In this document: in pieces, positions 37,160 to 45,837 of the stretch
Position numbering within the stretch: the stretch's first letter is position 1
Layout: the number at the start of each line of letters is the position of its first letter
DNA from: Parvularcula marina
GTDB taxonomy: Bacteria; Pseudomonadota; Alphaproteobacteria; Caulobacterales; Parvularculaceae
Direction of reading: 5' to 3'
NCBI RefSeq assembly: GCF_003399445.1
Contig: NZ_QUQO01000001.1
Span: forward strand, 620,001-684,000
DNA length: 64,000 bases
The notes under the pieces: generated by a model
What the model saw: only the letters and a program-made list of their open reading frames with translations
The model's database searches: none
Told to the model about the DNA's origin: nothing
Made by a program: the position numbers and the translations under genes

Positions 37160-39169
37160 CTAGCCCTGAAGCGCTGCGGCAACTGCGACATCAAGCTCGC
37201 TGGCATAGCCTTCCATCAGAGAGCGGAACAGCGATCCGCCATCTGAGGATTTAGGCGAGATCTCGCCCCTCACCTGCACGCTAGAGAACGTCGCGATGCG
37301 ATTGCCGCTTGAAGATGCATCTGCGCAGGCCTCATCCCAGTCGAGCCCTGCTTTCGCGATCAGCTCTGGGATCTGCCCGGCAGGATCCGCCGCCAGCCCG
37401 TCATAATCAAAGATTGCCGCCGTATCCGGACGTGCCCGGACAAAGCGGGCACTCGCGCCCATATAAACAGGGTAATAATGTGCAATATCTTCAAACCGGT
37501 GTGACCAGCTATAGGGGAATGGAAACTGGTGGCGAAAGACACTGACCGCCACATCGAACGGCACGCGCGTCGTTAGCAGGAATCGCGCTTTGGGAAACAG
37601 CGCCGCAAATAGCGGGATCGCGAGCGCATTTCCCGGCATCTTGTCCGTGAAATATTCCGTGCCGATATCACCTGTTCCGGTGAGATATTCCCGGCGCAGA
37701 TCATCAGCATTTTCCTTGAGCCAGCCGACAGATGCTTCAGCCCCAGACTCGCGGATTTTGTAGAGATATTTCTCAAGCAGTTTTGGCCCGACGACCCGTT
37801 CACCAAGCGGGCTCACCTGGCCATGCGAGGCAATGATCCGCTCGATGAGCGTCGTGCCAGAGCGCGGCATGCCGGTGATGAATATCGGGACTGGGCCGTC
37901 CGCCTCGCCAAGGTCGACGCCCTCAAGCAAGGCGCCAGCTTCTTCAAGCAAGGTGACGTCCTTTTCCATCACCTTTGAATCATAAGGATAACCGCGTGCG
38001 GCGCCCTCGGCAGCTCGCCGTTCATTGCCCTGACGGTAAAAATCAAGGGCGTCTTCAGCTTTGCGTTCACGGAACGCCACATCGCCGAGCGCGAAAGCAA
38101 GCCCTGCCTCAAGCCCCTGATCGGCGACACCAGCCCTTAGCAACGTCGCCATTTTCTCCTTATACGGCGGATCGATCTGGCCGCGGGTGACGATCACCAA
38201 TTGCAGATAAGATCTGACGCTTTCGGGATCAGCTGAAATCGCCGCCTCGCAAAGCCTTTGAGCTTCATCCAGTTCGCCTTCGAACGTTTTGAGCCGCGCG
38301 AGCGAGGTCAGCGCATCGGCGCTCTTAGGTAATTGGCGGGCCGCTTCGGTGAGATATTTTCCGGCCTCGTCAAACCGCTGGGCATTGAGGCAAATCCGCC
38401 CATACATCAGTTTATCGTCCGCATCCGGGCTCGCCTGCTCTTCGATCAGGGGGCGGAAGAGATCGGCTGCCTCTTCAATGTTGCCTAGCTCCAGCTCGGC
38501 CCGGGATGCGTAGCGACGCGCCTTGGTGTTTTGCGGCTCGGCTTGGTGCCACGCCGTTGCCACCTTTTGCAGATCATCCCATTTGCCTGCCGCAATCGCC
38601 AGCTCTGCTGCTATCGGATGAAGGCTTTGAAGAGGTGCGCCTTTTCCTCGCGCGCGGTCGAGCGCCAGCCGCGCACCATCGAACTCATTGGCCATGATAC
38701 CGTGAAGGGCCGCGCGCATCTCGATCGTGACATCTGCCGCACCCATCGCCGAAAGGCGCTCAAGAGCCTGAAATCCTTCACCGAACTGCTTTGTGCGTTC
38801 CGCAGCATCGGCAAGATGCCTGAGCGCGAGAGGCTGATCCGGCGCAAGCCTTGCTGCAATCCGCGCCTCTTCCAACGCTGGCGCTGCCGCCCCTGCTTTC
38901 AGGTATAGCCCGGCCAGATTGATCCGTGCGGGCCAGAAATTCGTATCCAGCGCGATAGCGGATTTCAGGTATTTCTCCGCCTCCTGAGGGTTGCCGCGCT
39001 CCTGCGCGAGCAGGCCCATTAGCTGTAGCCCGTCAATGTGGCGCGGATCTTCAGCGAGCAGTGCCCGCAGGGTCTCTTCGGCTTCAGCCAGCCTGCCGGC
39101 ACGCAAGGCATTCGCTGCGCGTTCGGCCATCTCATCCAATTTGGCAGTCATGGCGAGACGCCCTAGCAT
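37160..39169 (-). CDS. TPR-repeat sulfotransferase
   Basis: About 669 aa with two parts. Residues ~1-390 are tetratricopeptide-like repeats ('AGRLAEAEETLRALLAEDP', 'GNPQEAEKYLKSAIALD', 'ADALTSLARLKTFEGELDEAQRL'). Residues ~420-669 are a sulfotransferase domain with the PAPS 5'-phosphosulfate loop 'ITGMPRSGTTLIERI' and 'PKARFLLTTRVPFDVAVS' for the 3'-phosphate. There is no signal peptide, so sulfation would be cytoplasmic. The acceptor is unknown; TPR-fused members are suspected to act on peptides or proteins. Start choice is uncertain: the ATG at 39169 follows GGGAG, with further candidates at 39151 (ATG) and 39181 (TTG). Divergent from the next TPR gene with only ~35 nt between starts. Confidence 0.87.
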   Translation of the reverse strand: MLGRLAMTAKLDEMAERAANALRAGRLAEAEETLRALLAEDPRHIDGLQLMGLLAQERGNPQEAEKYLKSAIALDTNFWPARINLAGLYLKAGAAAPALEEARIAARLAPDQPLALRHLADAAERTKQFGEGFQALERLSAMGAADVTIEMRAALHGIMANEFDGARLALDRARGKGAPLQSLHPIAAELAIAAGKWDDLQKVATAWHQAEPQNTKARRYASRAELELGNIEEAADLFRPLIEEQASPDADDKLMYGRICLNAQRFDEAGKYLTEAARQLPKSADALTSLARLKTFEGELDEAQRLCEAAISADPESVRSYLQLVIVTRGQIDPPYKEKMATLLRAGVADQGLEAGLAFALGDVAFRERKAEDALDFYRQGNERRAAEGAARGYPYDSKVMEKDVTLLEEAGALLEGVDLGEADGPVPIFITGMPRSGTTLIERIIASHGQVSPLGERVVGPKLLEKYLYKIRESGAEASVGWLKENADDLRREYLTGTGDIGTEYFTDKMPGNALAIPLFAALFPKARFLLTTRVPFDVAVSVFRHQFPFPYSWSHRFEDIAHYYPVYMGASARFVRARPDTAAIFDYDGLAADPAGQIPELIAKAGLDWDEACADASSSGNRIATFSSVQVRGEISPKSSDGGSLFRSLMEGYASELDVAVAAALQG

Positions 39170-39204
39170 CGCTCCCTTCAATGCGCGATGAAGAATTGGA
39201 AGCG

Positions 39205-41013
39205 ATGGATAACGCGACGATTTCGGGCCTGCTCAATCAGGCGGCAGCCGCCCTTAAAGGGGCCAACCCTGCGCTCGCGCTCCAGCTGACGGACCAGATT
39301 ATCGCGAGCCGCGCCGATGTCGGCCCAGCGCATTATTTACGCGGTGCGGCGAAAGCCATGCTCGGGGACGGGGCCGCCGCAGAGGCCGCCTTCCGGCAGG
39401 CGCTCAAGCTCGCGCCCGACATCATTCCAGCCCGCATTGCCCTTGCAAAACTGCTCGATCAGTCCGGGCGGTCACGCGACGCGGTGCGGCTTGTTGGAGA
39501 GCATCCAGGTGCACCCGTGCCTGACCTGCTTTTTCTTTCGGCAGAAATCCGCCTCAGGTTCGGGGAATTCGAAGCTGCCGAATCCGATTGCGAGCGGCTG
39601 ATTTCCATCGCTCCGGCCGATTCAAGAGCAAGGGTGCTCCGGGGCCGGGTCTATATAGACTCACACAAATATGCGCAGGCGGAGGAAATCCTCACCGATG
39701 CGGCAGAGAAAGCGCCAAATTCACCCACGGCATTTTTCTATCTTGCCCGCGCCAGAACGCAGCAAGGCAAAACGAGAGCCGCGCGGGAAGCCCTCAAAAA
39801 GGCCGCGGCCTTGCGCCCCAACGCGCCATCGATCCTTCAGGAACAGGCCCGCGCCGCCTATAGCGATGGCGACACGGAGGCCGCGCTCGGCTTTCTCGAA
39901 CACGCCATAGAGATAGAACCGCGCAATCCGAATCTGCACCGTGACCTCTCCCAGATCCGTTTCATGAAAGGTGATGACGATCACCTGCGCAGCTTCCGGG
40001 AAGTCCTTGCGAATGCGCCGTATGATATCGGCATTCTGTCCGTTTATGCGGGCGCCGCGCGTGCCGGAAAAGATCCGCAGACGGCCCTTCCCCAGCTTGA
40101 TGCTGCCATCAATGCGGGCGTCGATCATGCTTATCTCTGGGACGCCCGCGCACAAATCCACATCATGCTCGATAATATCAGCCAAGGCGTGGCGGATACG
40201 GATCGTGCAGGCACCGCGCCGGGCATTGACCACTCCACTCACCTTAATCGCTGCTCGGCCTATCTTTCGGCGAACCTGCCGGAGAAGGCGCTGCCCCTCG
40301 CCGAAGATCTGGTCCAGGCCGCGCCGCTCGATCAGCTGGCACTTGCCTACCGGCTGACCGCCATGTGTGCTCTCGATGATCCGGCAGCGGAGGAGTTCAT
40401 CAATCCCGATATCCTGACCAACCAGCAGGCGATTGATTGCCCTGACGGCTTTGACAGTCTTGAGGATTTCAATACCGCCCTGAAAGCGCGTCTGCTGGAG
40501 CTTCACGGTGCCGAGCGCGAGCCGATCGACCAGAGCTTGCGTGGCGGCACGCAGACCGAGCTCTTCCCACTCCTCGAAGACGACCCGCTGATCAGGCAAC
40601 TCGCCGACATGCTCTTGACCAATGTCCGTCGCTTTGCCGATGGCCTGCCGCGTCAGGACGGCCACCCTTTCCTTGGCGCAATCCCGGAGAAATTCGAATT
40701 TTCCGGCATCTGGACTGTCTGCCTGCGCGATGGCGGGCATCATGCGAGCCATGTCCACCCTGAGGGATGGCTCAGCTCAGCCTACTATGTCTCCCTGCCC
40801 GCCTCAGCCCGGAACAGTAACTCAGGCGAAGGCGCACTGAATATCGGTCGGCCGCCCATGAAGGCGCTGAATGAGAAACTGCCCGGCCGTCTGGTGCCGC
40901 CACGCGAGGGCTATCTCACCCTCTTCCCGTCCTATCTCTGGCACGGCACGGAGCCATTCCATTCAGAAGAACCGCGCATCACCGTTGCATTCGATATCGC
41001 GCCTCGGCGTTAG
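39205..41013 (+). CDS. TPR-repeat protein with C-terminal 2OG-Fe(II) oxygenase domain
   Basis: A 602-aa protein. Residues ~1-400 are TPR-like repeats ('GDGAAAEAAFRQALKLAPD', 'KYAQAEEILTDAAEKAP', 'GDTEAALGFLEHAIEIEPRNP'). The last ~110 residues match the putative 2OG-Fe(II) oxygenase family: 'GGHHASHVHPEGWLSSAYYVSLP' gives the iron-binding His pair region, 'YLWHGTEPF' the distal His, and 'PRITVAFDI' the Arg for 2-oxoglutarate. It probably hydroxylates a peptide, protein or small molecule in the cytoplasm. The ATG at 39205 follows GGAAG; an ATG at 39181 is possible. It converges on the methyltransferase gene with a 4-nt overlap. Confidence 0.85.
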   Translation: MDNATISGLLNQAAAALKGANPALALQLTDQIIASRADVGPAHYLRGAAKAMLGDGAAAEAAFRQALKLAPDIIPARIALAKLLDQSGRSRDAVRLVGEHPGAPVPDLLFLSAEIRLRFGEFEAAESDCERLISIAPADSRARVLRGRVYIDSHKYAQAEEILTDAAEKAPNSPTAFFYLARARTQQGKTRAAREALKKAAALRPNAPSILQEQARAAYSDGDTEAALGFLEHAIEIEPRNPNLHRDLSQIRFMKGDDDHLRSFREVLANAPYDIGILSVYAGAARAGKDPQTALPQLDAAINAGVDHAYLWDARAQIHIMLDNISQGVADTDRAGTAPGIDHSTHLNRCSAYLSANLPEKALPLAEDLVQAAPLDQLALAYRLTAMCALDDPAAEEFINPDILTNQQAIDCPDGFDSLEDFNTALKARLLELHGAEREPIDQSLRGGTQTELFPLLEDDPLIRQLADMLLTNVRRFADGLPRQDGHPFLGAIPEKFEFSGIWTVCLRDGGHHASHVHPEGWLSSAYYVSLPASARNSNSGEGALNIGRPPMKALNEKLPGRLVPPREGYLTLFPSYLWHGTEPFHSEEPRITVAFDIAPRR

Positions 41014-41951
41014 TTTCGAGAGCCTTCGAGAACCCAGGCGATGGCATCACCGTCTGAGATAACCTGCTCTGCCGGCGCCATATCGAGGCCAGCTTCCGTC
41101 ATCTTTGCAGACAGATTGACGACCGCCGCCTCATCCAACGCAGCATCAAGCATTGCCGTCATGCGGGAGCGGTAAGCTTCGATCTCGCCTTTCATCGCCG
41201 CACTCCAGTTAAGAATGTCCTGCGGCTCATAGGCGGTGATGCGCCCAAAAATACGAGAAAAATCAGTGTATAAGCGCTCACCTAAGGCACGCGCCGATGA
41301 GCCAGCCGGCGCAACAGCGATTGCCGCCTGAAGCGCTGGAACGGTCTTCTTCACCTCGACCAAGGGGACGGAAAGGCTGTCCGGCTGAACCTCGCCGCGG
41401 CGGATTCGTGCCATGACCCGAAAGGTCTCATCCGATGCTCCAAAGACACCGCTTTCGAGGATGCCCGAAGCTGTGCGGCGATTGGCCTCACAGTCACGCC
41501 AGATGGCGCCTTCTCTTAGATGGGTAACGAGCCTGACGCGACCTCCCGGCGCGGTGACTCGCGCCGCCTCAGCGAATGCATTTTCGCCTGCATATTCAAT
41601 ACCATACAAGGAGACAATAAGGTTGAATTCAGCATCTTGAAACGGCAAATCAGCGGCGTCTGCGACCAGGGCATGATCGACCTTTGCATCGGCCGGAATG
41701 GCCTCGATGGCTGAAGGGGCATAATCGACACATGTAATCGTCGGGGCTAGCCCCAACACCGCCCGTGCAATCGAGGCAACTTCACCTTTTCCGCAAGCGA
41801 TATCGAGCAAGCGGCATCCTGTTTCATCAATTGCTATAGCTTTGAAATACCTGCGCCATTTCTCCTTAAGGATGGGTGCTGTGATGTCAGCCTCGGCAAG
41901 CGATGCGCCTTCATCATGGCTCGCCCAGAAGCTGATCCAGTCCCGTTGCAT
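41010..41951 (-). CDS. SAM-dependent class I methyltransferase
   Basis: A 313-aa protein. Motif I 'CRLLDIACGKGEVASIA' binds SAM, with 'ITCVDYAPSAIEAI' as the acidic post-I strand and 'FNLIVSLYGIEYA' as motif IV; 'APGGRVRLVTH' follows. The ATG at 41951 is preferred because AAGGAG lies 8 nt upstream; a frame to 42005 would add 18 residues. The substrate is unknown. Its position between the TPR-oxygenase and the second TonB receptor suggests a role in the same modification locus, but it could be unrelated. Confidence 0.82.
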   Translation of the reverse strand: MQRDWISFWASHDEGASLAEADITAPILKEKWRRYFKAIAIDETGCRLLDIACGKGEVASIARAVLGLAPTITCVDYAPSAIEAIPADAKVDHALVADAADLPFQDAEFNLIVSLYGIEYAGENAFAEAARVTAPGGRVRLVTHLREGAIWRDCEANRRTASGILESGVFGASDETFRVMARIRRGEVQPDSLSVPLVEVKKTVPALQAAIAVAPAGSSARALGERLYTDFSRIFGRITAYEPQDILNWSAAMKGEIEAYRSRMTAMLDAALDEAAVVNLSAKMTEAGLDMAPAEQVISDGDAIAWVLEGSRN

Positions 41952-42145
41952 CGGTGCACTCCTTAAAATTCCGGATGAGGAAGAGTCGTCACGGATCAGT
42001 TCCATGAACGCCGGTTCTGCTGCCTCAACGCCACCTCTTGAAGCTATCTGCCAATGAGCGTCCAGCCACCTGTTGCAAAAATGTCGAGGTAACCAACAAC
42101 GCGGTCCGCAGCATGATTTCCGGGGGCCTAACTAACGTGACCGAA

Positions 42146-42174
42146 TTGACAGTTTTGTGAAGATGAAATTACGT
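42146..42174 (+). promoter_or_regulatory. Predicted promoter of TonB-dependent receptor 2
   Basis: TTGACA (42146-42151), a 17-nt spacer and TTACGT (42169-42174), sharing TTGACAnTTTTGTGAA with the receptor 1 promoter. The predicted leader to the ATG is about 107 nt, nearly the same as in receptor 1. Confidence 0.6.
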
Positions 42175-42286
42175 AGGGGCCATGGGCAATCCCGTATGGG
42201 ACGGCCGGGCAATGCACAGTGCCCGCTCGTCTCGCGGCGTCATGCGTTCGCCAATGCGGAAAGCCATGGGAAGAAATGGGGTTAAA

Positions 42287-45200
42287 ATGACCAATACCTA
42301 TGAAAACGACGATCTTCGTCGCTTTGCGCCCGGTTTCCGCGCGCTTCTGATCGGTGGCGCTTCCGCGCTCGCGATCGCAATGACGCCTGCATATGCGCAG
42401 GATACATCCTCTGACGATGTCGACACGATCGACGAAGCTGACGAAGACGATTCTGGCGACGACAAGGTTGTCGTTACTGGTTCGCGTCTGCGGAGCGACA
42501 CGTTCACCTCGATCTCGCCGCTGCAGGTCATCACCACTGATGACTCGCTCGACGTTGGCCTGATCGATCCGGCTGCTATTCTGCAGCAATCTGAAGCTGC
42601 TGCTGGTCAGCAGATCGACTCGACCTTCCAGGGCTTCGTTCTCGACAACGGCCCGGGCTCTGAAACCATCAACCTTCGTGGTCTTGGTGCGTCACGGACC
42701 CTGATCCTCATCAACGGCCGCCGCATGGCACCGGCTGGTGTGGAAGGTGCTCCTGGCCAACCGTCCATCAACCTTCTTCCTGGCTCACTGATCGAACGCT
42801 ACGACCTGCTCCTTGACGGCGCATCGTCGGTCTATGGTTCGGACGCTGTTGCCGGTGTCGGTAACGTCATCCTGAAACGTGACTTCGAAGGCCTCGAGCT
42901 CTTCGCTTCTGGCGACTACAACGTCGAAGGCGCCGGTCACGACTACACCCTCAGCGCTGCTTGGGGTAAGAACACTGACCGCGGTTTCTTCGGTATCGGT
43001 GCTGAATATGAGTACACCGACGAAGTCACCTTCGCCGACCGTGACTTCCTCGCTGGTTGCGACACGCACTACGAGATCACGGAATCCGGCCAGATCCGGA
43101 CGATCGACGTTGCAACTGCCCTCGATTACGAAGATCGTACGGGTGGTCTTGTCACTTCGAAAACTGGTCCGTGTAAAGCTTCTGGCCTTGCTGGCCGGAC
43201 GTTTGAAGCTGGCTCGCCGGCCTTCGGCTCTGCCTACTTCATTGACGGCTTCTCGAACCTGAATGTCGGCAACTTCAACGAATCGAGCCTCTACTCCGTG
43301 CCGGTTGACGGCGACGGCGACGGCATCGCGGACGTTTACTTCCCAGACTTCGCTCTGAACGGTAACGACCTCGAGACCAGCCTTTATCCGGAGCAGAAAC
43401 AGTACTCTGTCATGGCTTATGGCGAGTATACGCTCGAAGGCGAGATGAACCTCACGCCGTTCTTCGAAGCTCTGTGGGTCCGCCGCGAAGTTGAGTCCGA
43501 CTCGGGCGCTCCGCAGCTCTTCCCGTATGTGCCGGCGAACAGCCCGTTCAACATCTGTAACCCGGCAGCAACCGCTGTTGGCGGCACGGATTGTGGCCTC
43601 GGCGAAGACTCACTCCTGACCAACCCGAACTACATTGCAGCCTTCCAGGCTTACTATAATGGTGGTCCGGGTAGCGCGAACTGCTTCGGCCTGCCGGCTG
43701 CAGCCTGTCTTCCGGCCAACTTCGGCCTGCTGAACGGTCCGGTTGGTGCGATCGTCACTGAGCCGATCGTTGGTGTGAACGGCGACCGGGACAATGTTGA
43801 AGTCTCGATCGAACAGCTTCGCCTCGTTGGCGGTGTCCGTGGCGACCTGCCCTTCCTGAACTTCGGTTCGCTGAATGACTGGGGCTTCGAAACCAGCCTC
43901 GTTTACTCGCGCTCGGATGGTAAGTCCTCGCGTATGGGTATCCGTGACGACCGTCTCGCCTTCGCTCTTGGCTGGGACCCGACGGTTGACTTCAACGGCA
44001 ATGGCGGCACCGATGACGTGGCGACCAACAACATCTCGACGCTCGTCGAACTGCCTGGCGGCGCCTGCGACCCGACCGGCGCAGCAAACCCGTCGGCTCT
44101 GACGGCTGAAATCACTGCAGGCTGTGTGCCGGTGAACCTCTATGCACCGTCGCTCTATGGCCAGATCCAAGGTGATTTCGCGACTCAGGCTGAGCGCGAC
44201 TACATCTTCGACAGCCGTGACTTTGACACGGTCGTCGAGCAGACCCTGTTCAACGCCTTCATCACCGGTAACGTTTTCGAACTGCCTGCTGGTGATGTCG
44301 GGGTTGTGGCCGGTGTCGAATACCGGATCGACGAGATCGACTCGCAGCCGGACAACATTGCGGCTCAAGGCCTCTTCTTCGGCTTCTTCTCTGACCTCGG
44401 TGCGGTTGGTGAGAAGTGGACGCGGGAAGCGTTCTTCGAGGTTGCTGTTCCGGTTCTGGCCAACAAACCGCTGGTCCAGTCTCTCGACCTGACGGGTTCT
44501 GCCCGCTGGACGGAAGACGAGTTCTACGGCTCTGCTTGGACTTACTCGGTTAAAGGTGGCTGGCGTCCGTTCGACTCCCTGCTCGTCAAGGGCTCTATCG
44601 GTACGTCCTTCCGTGCGCCGAACCTGCGGGAAAACTTCCTGCTCGGCTCCACGGGCTTCAATGGCGTGACCGACCCCTGCGCCGTGCCTGACGCTGCCTA
44701 TAACGGCATCACCGGCATGTACGATGCGGGTCTTGATGACCGTGACCAGTCGATCCTCGACAACTGTATCCGCGAAGGTCGTGACCCGACCCGCGTTGGT
44801 ACGCTTCCGGGTGACCCCAACGTCATCCGTACGCCGAGCGTCGAAATCAGCAATGGTGGTGTGACCGACATCTCTGAAGAGACGTCCAACTCCTACACGG
44901 CTGGTTTCTCCTTCGAGCAACCGTGGTTCGAAAGCTTCGACCTCAACGTCGGTGTCAGCTACTACGACATCGAAATCGAAGACTCGATCATCGAGCCGGG
45001 CAACCAGTTCATCGTCAACGACTGCTTCACGCGTCAAGACGGTACCCGGAGCCCGTTCTGTGACCGGATCACCTACGACCCGCTCAGCTCGATGCAGCGT
45101 GGCCTGATCGCAACCCTCGATGCTGGTTTCATCAACCAGGACAAGGAAACGGTTACCGGCCTCGACTACAACCTGCGCTTCAGCAAAGAGTTCACTGCTT

Positions 45201-45736
45201 GGGACCAGCCGATGGACTTCGGCTTCAACCTTCGTGCGAACCAGCTGAAAGAGCGTGAGACCATCTTCGTTGGTGACGACCTCACCGTTGCGAAATCCGA
45301 GTTCGACGGCGAATTCGGCTTCCCGGAATGGACTGCAACGGGGACCTTCACCCTCGACGTCAGTGACTACCGTTTCACTTGGCAGACCCGCTATATCGGC
45401 GACGTCTCTCAGGATGTGGATGGCATCGACGAGTTCTCTGATGGTCTCGACAGCCAAGGCACCGGCTTCTTCGGTGACACTTGTGCGGGTCCGGACTTCG
45501 GCGACGAACTCTGCCGTGACGTTGGCTTCGCTGACGCTTGGTACGAGCACGCTGCTTCGATCCGTTACCGCGGTGATACTTGGACGGTTCGTGCCGGTGT
45601 CTCCAACGTCTTCGACAAGGCTCCGCCGCTCGTCGACTCGAACGAAGTGTTCGCTATCTCGAACACCCCGATCGGGAACGGCTACGCTCTCGATGGTCGT
45701 GAGTTCTTCCTCACGGTCTCCAAGGACTTCAACTAA
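42287..45736 (+). CDS. TonB-dependent outer membrane receptor 2
   Basis: A 1149-aa receptor. The signal peptide ends near 'TPAYA-QD'; an acidic linker leads to the TonB-box-like 'DDKVVVTGSRL'. The plug has 'INLRGLGASRTLILINGRRM' and 'RYDLLLDGASSVYGSDAVAGVGNVILK'. The barrel is long, with extracellular loops containing paired Cys, and ends in '...FFLTVSKDFN' with the usual near-terminal aromatic residue. The ATG at 42287 lies in the same sequence context as receptor 1; a longer frame from 42182 runs through the leader. Ligand unknown. Codon bias again suggests high expression. A strong terminator follows, then a secreted S9 peptidase, hinting that peptides are handled. Confidence 0.93.
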   Translation: MTNTYENDDLRRFAPGFRALLIGGASALAIAMTPAYAQDTSSDDVDTIDEADEDDSGDDKVVVTGSRLRSDTFTSISPLQVITTDDSLDVGLIDPAAILQQSEAAAGQQIDSTFQGFVLDNGPGSETINLRGLGASRTLILINGRRMAPAGVEGAPGQPSINLLPGSLIERYDLLLDGASSVYGSDAVAGVGNVILKRDFEGLELFASGDYNVEGAGHDYTLSAAWGKNTDRGFFGIGAEYEYTDEVTFADRDFLAGCDTHYEITESGQIRTIDVATALDYEDRTGGLVTSKTGPCKASGLAGRTFEAGSPAFGSAYFIDGFSNLNVGNFNESSLYSVPVDGDGDGIADVYFPDFALNGNDLETSLYPEQKQYSVMAYGEYTLEGEMNLTPFFEALWVRREVESDSGAPQLFPYVPANSPFNICNPAATAVGGTDCGLGEDSLLTNPNYIAAFQAYYNGGPGSANCFGLPAAACLPANFGLLNGPVGAIVTEPIVGVNGDRDNVEVSIEQLRLVGGVRGDLPFLNFGSLNDWGFETSLVYSRSDGKSSRMGIRDDRLAFALGWDPTVDFNGNGGTDDVATNNISTLVELPGGACDPTGAANPSALTAEITAGCVPVNLYAPSLYGQIQGDFATQAERDYIFDSRDFDTVVEQTLFNAFITGNVFELPAGDVGVVAGVEYRIDEIDSQPDNIAAQGLFFGFFSDLGAVGEKWTREAFFEVAVPVLANKPLVQSLDLTGSARWTEDEFYGSAWTYSVKGGWRPFDSLLVKGSIGTSFRAPNLRENFLLGSTGFNGVTDPCAVPDAAYNGITGMYDAGLDDRDQSILDNCIREGRDPTRVGTLPGDPNVIRTPSVEISNGGVTDISEETSNSYTAGFSFEQPWFESFDLNVGVSYYDIEIEDSIIEPGNQFIVNDCFTRQDGTRSPFCDRITYDPLSSMQRGLIATLDAGFINQDKETVTGLDYNLRFSKEFTAWDQPMDFGFNLRANQLKERETIFVGDDLTVAKSEFDGEFGFPEWTATGTFTLDVSDYRFTWQTRYIGDVSQDVDGIDEFSDGLDSQGTGFFGDTCAGPDFGDELCRDVGFADAWYEHAASIRYRGDTWTVRAGVSNVFDKAPPLVDSNEVFAISNTPIGNGYALDGREFFLTVSKDFN

Positions 45737-45767
45737 GTCCTGAAGGCGAGAAGCCACTAAAAATAAG

Positions 45768-45797
45768 AACCCGCGAGCATTTGCTCGCGGGTTTTTT
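45768..45797 (+). terminator. Intrinsic terminator of TonB-dependent receptor 2
   Basis: An 11-bp perfect stem AACCCGCGAGC (45768-45778) / GCTCGCGGGTT (45783-45793) with an ATTT loop, followed by a run of T. Confidence 0.95.
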
Positions 45798-45837
45798 CTT
45801 GTTAAGTCACTTGCAAATCATCTGAGAGGACGCCTGA

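Noticed and set aside
43610-45757. A 715-codon minus-strand frame over TonB-dependent receptor 2
   Set aside because: It mirrors the strongly codon-biased receptor gene; such bias leaves the opposite frame stop-poor. No domain or ribosome binding site is visible.
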